Below are positions 62,401 to 64,000 of a stretch of DNA of 64,000 bases, piece by piece. The notes under the pieces are model-generated. The model ran no database searches. It saw only the letters and a program-made list of their open reading frames with translations, and was not told the origin of the DNA. A program made the position numbers and the translations under genes. Position 1 is the stretch's first letter. Every line of letters starts with the position of its first letter. The stretch comes from Cyclobacteriaceae bacterium (lineage in GTDB: Bacteria > Bacteroidota > Bacteroidia > Cytophagales > Cyclobacteriaceae), in assembly GCA_019638235.1 (NCBI GenBank), contig JAHBUE010000002.1:1-64000 (forward strand), written 5' to 3'.

Positions 62401-63618
62401 ATCCTGTTCAATCTGTTATCAAATGCGTTTAAACATACTCCGCAAGATGGAACAATCCTTATCGAAGTAAATGATATGGGTAACTCCGTAGAGATCATCG
62501 TTAAAGATTCCGGCCGGGGCATCCGGCAAGAACACTTTGAACAGATTTTTCAAACCTTCTTCAGCTATGATGAAGACCGGCAACATACGGGAACAGGCAT
62601 TGGGCTTGCACTTTCAAAAAGCCTGATCGATATGCATCATGGCAACATTAATGTTGAAAGCAGAGAAGGAGAACACACGCGGTTTCAGATTACACTTAAA
62701 AAAGGAAAAGCACATTTCAGCAAAGACGAAATACAATCGTGGTCGGATGACCTTGAGTCAATGGATCACTACCCTTCATTAATTGATACAGAATGGGATT
62801 CGATTGTTTATGACGAACCGGTGGAAAAGACCGGAAACAAATCATCCTTACCTAAAATGTTGGTAGTTGAGGATGTTGGCGCAGTGCGGGCTTACATAAA
62901 ATCCATTTTCAACAACAACTATACGATCATAGAAGCCTCGCATGGTGAAGAAGGTTGGGATAAAGCCACAACCAACATTCCGGATATTATTATCAGTGAT
63001 GTAATGATGCCGGTAATGGATGGCATTACATTGTGCCGGAAACTAAAATCCGACAAGCGGACATCTCACATTCCGATGATACTGCTAACGGCACGCACAT
63101 CTTTAATTTTTAAAGTAGAAGGGCTTGAAACGGGTGCCGATGAATACCTCACCAAACCATTCAACCCCAGGGTGCTGGAATTAAAAGTGCGAAACCTGCT
63201 GCAATTGCGCGCACGTATGCACGAAGCTTTCAGAAACAGCCGGGTATTGAGTATTGAACCTAAAAAGGTAACGCTCAATTCTGCCGATGAACTGTTTATT
63301 CAGCAAGTTATGGAGAGCATTGAAAGCAACATGATTAATTCCGAATACACCATAGAACATCTTTGCCGCGATGTAGCCATGAGTCGTATGCAGCTTTACC
63401 GGAAACTAAAAGCGCTTACAGGTTTTTCGGCCAACGAGTTTATACGCTGTATGCGATTAAAACGAGCTGCTCAACTATTGGAGCAACAACAACTTACCGT
63501 TGCAGAAGTAACTTACGAAGTCGGCTTCACCGACCTGCCCTACTTTCGCGAATGTTTTAAAAAGATGTTTGGCGTTACGCCTTCTGAATACAGTCAACAA
63601 CACAACATTGAAAAATAG
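59455..63618 (+). CDS. Hybrid two-component system sensor-regulator (HTCS)
   Basis: 1387 residues in one chain. Signal peptide, periplasmic Reg_prop beta-propeller repeats (about 40-720, e.g. DREGYLWIGTWSGLIRYDG), a Y_Y_Y domain, a membrane helix (about 815-835), HisKA with phospho-His in NISHEFRTPLTLIL (about 870), HATPase (DSGRGI, GTGIGLALS), receiver with Asp in DIIISDVMMPVMDG (about 1180), and an AraC-type HTH at the C-terminus (EVTYEVGFTDLPYFRECF). Senses mannan oligosaccharides in the periplasm and switches on the locus; ligand is inferred from the neighbouring GH26. Confidence 0.95.
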   Translation: MNNGKTYPALVTVKLFIVLLLPVAALWAQPEELRSKKILFDQFLEEQDLSQSSINCILQDREGYLWIGTWSGLIRYDGYTTTVFHSENQPGKLQSNKILALHEDKTGQLWIGTHQGGLFRYNKNHNTFEKFTHNEREPTSLSNNNVWAIDEDEAGNLWVGTEYGLNMLENGATGFQHITTENSPSLTHNFITDIYYSPDNELWIGTEYGLNKLQSSKNGYTFKNYFYEKDTVNFAFHNAIYTIGGLPEESGSTIWLTTRKGLKSLDITTGAFVNHVVPNKPLSYSLFKSLLVVPGEQPYLVVGSESGISFFDVATMQFEKRTDTDFETMNISHGSVTSLYMDRGGVLWVGTKKGINKFDTYTKEFESFTVSQFDKSKSIITGIQVSATGGYWVSTIGGGLYKFDGNNSFRKYNIVGKAENNFGEFIQTLYADGKGNIWVGTAGAGVYHFNEFYLHSTDITDYRQYALYTEKPIRDDYIMSITSDGHDNVLIGTWSGGMSKITRQGDVINYTHPLLKQAPIVVLYVDKAETAWIGTRGNGLYSVREDGNETHVEHYKKSESNSINDNFINSIYEDHAGILWIATDGGLSSFDRRRNLFENYTIEGGPSNKVIVSILEDNNGKLWLAHWNGLTVIDPSDKNYMRNYDRNDHIMGGFFYSNVCVKNREGHLLFAGSEGFNRIDTKKIIQRPENFPLVITKFELSGKRISIGDEVNNRVLFNQPLCNNSEIQLKHFENSIAFDFASLDFAAPRKIHYAYMLEGFNDTWNYTDSDRRFANYTNLNPGTYIFKVKASGIDGVWQDKYTQIAITILPPWWKTYWAAVLYVLLGFVILYVFRKFVLLRANLLHDIKVERLQRENLEKLNKAKLDFFTNISHEFRTPLTLILGPAQSLLESGELSKHARNDVSRISDNSQRLLRLVNQLLDFRKAESGNLNLKVSEGNIVRFVREIKLSFDTLAEQMQVNFLMQSSHENIKVWFDRDQFEKILFNLLSNAFKHTPQDGTILIEVNDMGNSVEIIVKDSGRGIRQEHFEQIFQTFFSYDEDRQHTGTGIGLALSKSLIDMHHGNINVESREGEHTRFQITLKKGKAHFSKDEIQSWSDDLESMDHYPSLIDTEWDSIVYDEPVEKTGNKSSLPKMLVVEDVGAVRAYIKSIFNNNYTIIEASHGEEGWDKATTNIPDIIISDVMMPVMDGITLCRKLKSDKRTSHIPMILLTARTSLIFKVEGLETGADEYLTKPFNPRVLELKVRNLLQLRARMHEAFRNSRVLSIEPKKVTLNSADELFIQQVMESIESNMINSEYTIEHLCRDVAMSRMQLYRKLKALTGFSANEFIRCMRLKRAAQLLEQQQLTVAEVTYEVGFTDLPYFRECFKKMFGVTPSEYSQQHNIEK

Positions 63619-63630
63619 CCGGTCATTGTC

Positions 63631-64000
63631 ATGCCATTCAACTTAAAATTTCTCCTGCCTGTTGTTCTGTTGTTCACAATCATCACAACAAAAGCCAATG
63701 TGATACTACCTTCTATCTTCAGCGATCACATGGTACTGCAACAACATACTACCGTTTCCATTTGGGGATGGGCAAAGACTCTTGAAGAAGTAAAGATCAC
63801 CGTAAGCTGGAATCCCGGCAAGGTGTACAGCGAGGTTACTGATGTAACAACATACTGGAGCTTTGATATTGAAACTCCTGTAGCCGGAGGGCCGTACCAG
63901 ATCACCATACAAGGTTATAATACTATTGTTATCAATGATGTATTGATAGGTGAAGTCTGGCTGGGCAGCGGCCAGTCTAATATGGAATGGACACCGGCCA
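63631..64000 (+). CDS. Sialate O-acetylesterase-type esterase, 5' part (cut by window end)
   Basis: First 123 codons only. Signal peptide ending TTKANV, then ILPSIFSDHMVLQQHTTVS and the nucleophile block VWLGSGQSNMEW, as in SASA-type carbohydrate esterases. Such enzymes often deacetylate xylans or mannans in PULs, which would suit acetylated mannan. The rest, with the catalytic Asp/His, lies outside the window. Confidence 0.88.
   Translation, partial: MPFNLKFLLPVVLLFTIITTKANVILPSIFSDHMVLQQHTTVSIWGWAKTLEEVKITVSWNPGKVYSEVTDVTTYWSFDIETPVAGGPYQITIQGYNTIVINDVLIGEVWLGSGQSNMEWTPA

Overview
The window reads as chromosome of a free-living, aerobic, polysaccharide-using Bacteroidota bacterium, most likely of the Cytophagales/Cyclobacteriaceae type (the taxon is inferred). 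The evidence is a SusC/SusD pair with surface glycan-binding lipoproteins, a one-piece hybrid two-component regulator, a type IX secretion C-terminal domain on the mannanase, few Shine-Dalgarno sequences, and GMC oxidoreductase/gluconate-dehydrogenase-subunit-3/TIM-barrel/Gfo-Idh genes typical of the group.

Backbone, left part (1-18.2 kb): a CAU-anticodon tRNA, then glycolysis entry genes (pgi, pfkA, ROK glucokinase). On the minus strand follows an alpha-glucan block: GH57/DUF3536 hydrolase, glgB, a TreS-maltokinase fusion, glgE and a lipoprotein alpha-amylase, i.e. the GlgE (maltose-1-phosphate) route to glycogen. The TreS half has lost its catalytic nucleophile Asp (Ala at residue 208) while the kinase half looks intact. 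A GMC oxidoreductase and its small partner subunit follow.

Accessory island (about 18.2-38.2 kb), clearly more AT-rich than its surroundings up to about 32.7 kb. Its core is an integron-like cassette array: six attC-like inverted-repeat sites of 132-134 bp (25505, 28070, 28847, 30127, 30929, 32296). For every one of the six intervening units, the first 9-10 bases are the exact reverse complement of the bases that open that unit's own 3' site, which is the diagnostic arrangement of integron gene cassettes. Cargo in order: a 6.5 kb copper unit (Cys-rich protein, HMA-DUF3347 protein, CopB-type ATPase, multicopper oxidase fused to a beta-barrel); a 2.6 kb arsenic operon; a SieB-like membrane protein; a DUF4268/PD-(D/E)XK protein; a HEPN-like protein; and a Pycsar-like effector/cyclase pair. 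The C-terminal stub of a tyrosine recombinase lies just upstream. Near-identical decayed REP/RAYT elements (about 214 bp) bracket the array. A type III restriction-modification operon with an extra gene completes the island.

Backbone, right part (38.2-64 kb): cytochrome c, TIM-barrel isomerase, Gfo/Idh oxidoreductase and a nucleoside/sugar permease (probably once contiguous with the GMC genes on the other side of the island); a CoA-binding protein, an FAD dehydrogenase, a palindromic repeat element, a MORN-repeat protein, a tryptophan 2,3-dioxygenase family protein divergent from a glutaryl-CoA dehydrogenase; then a mannan utilization locus (small membrane ORF, SusC, SusD, two IPT/TIG glycan-binding proteins, GH26 mannanase, hybrid sensor-regulator, and a sialate-O-acetylesterase-type esterase cut by the window end).
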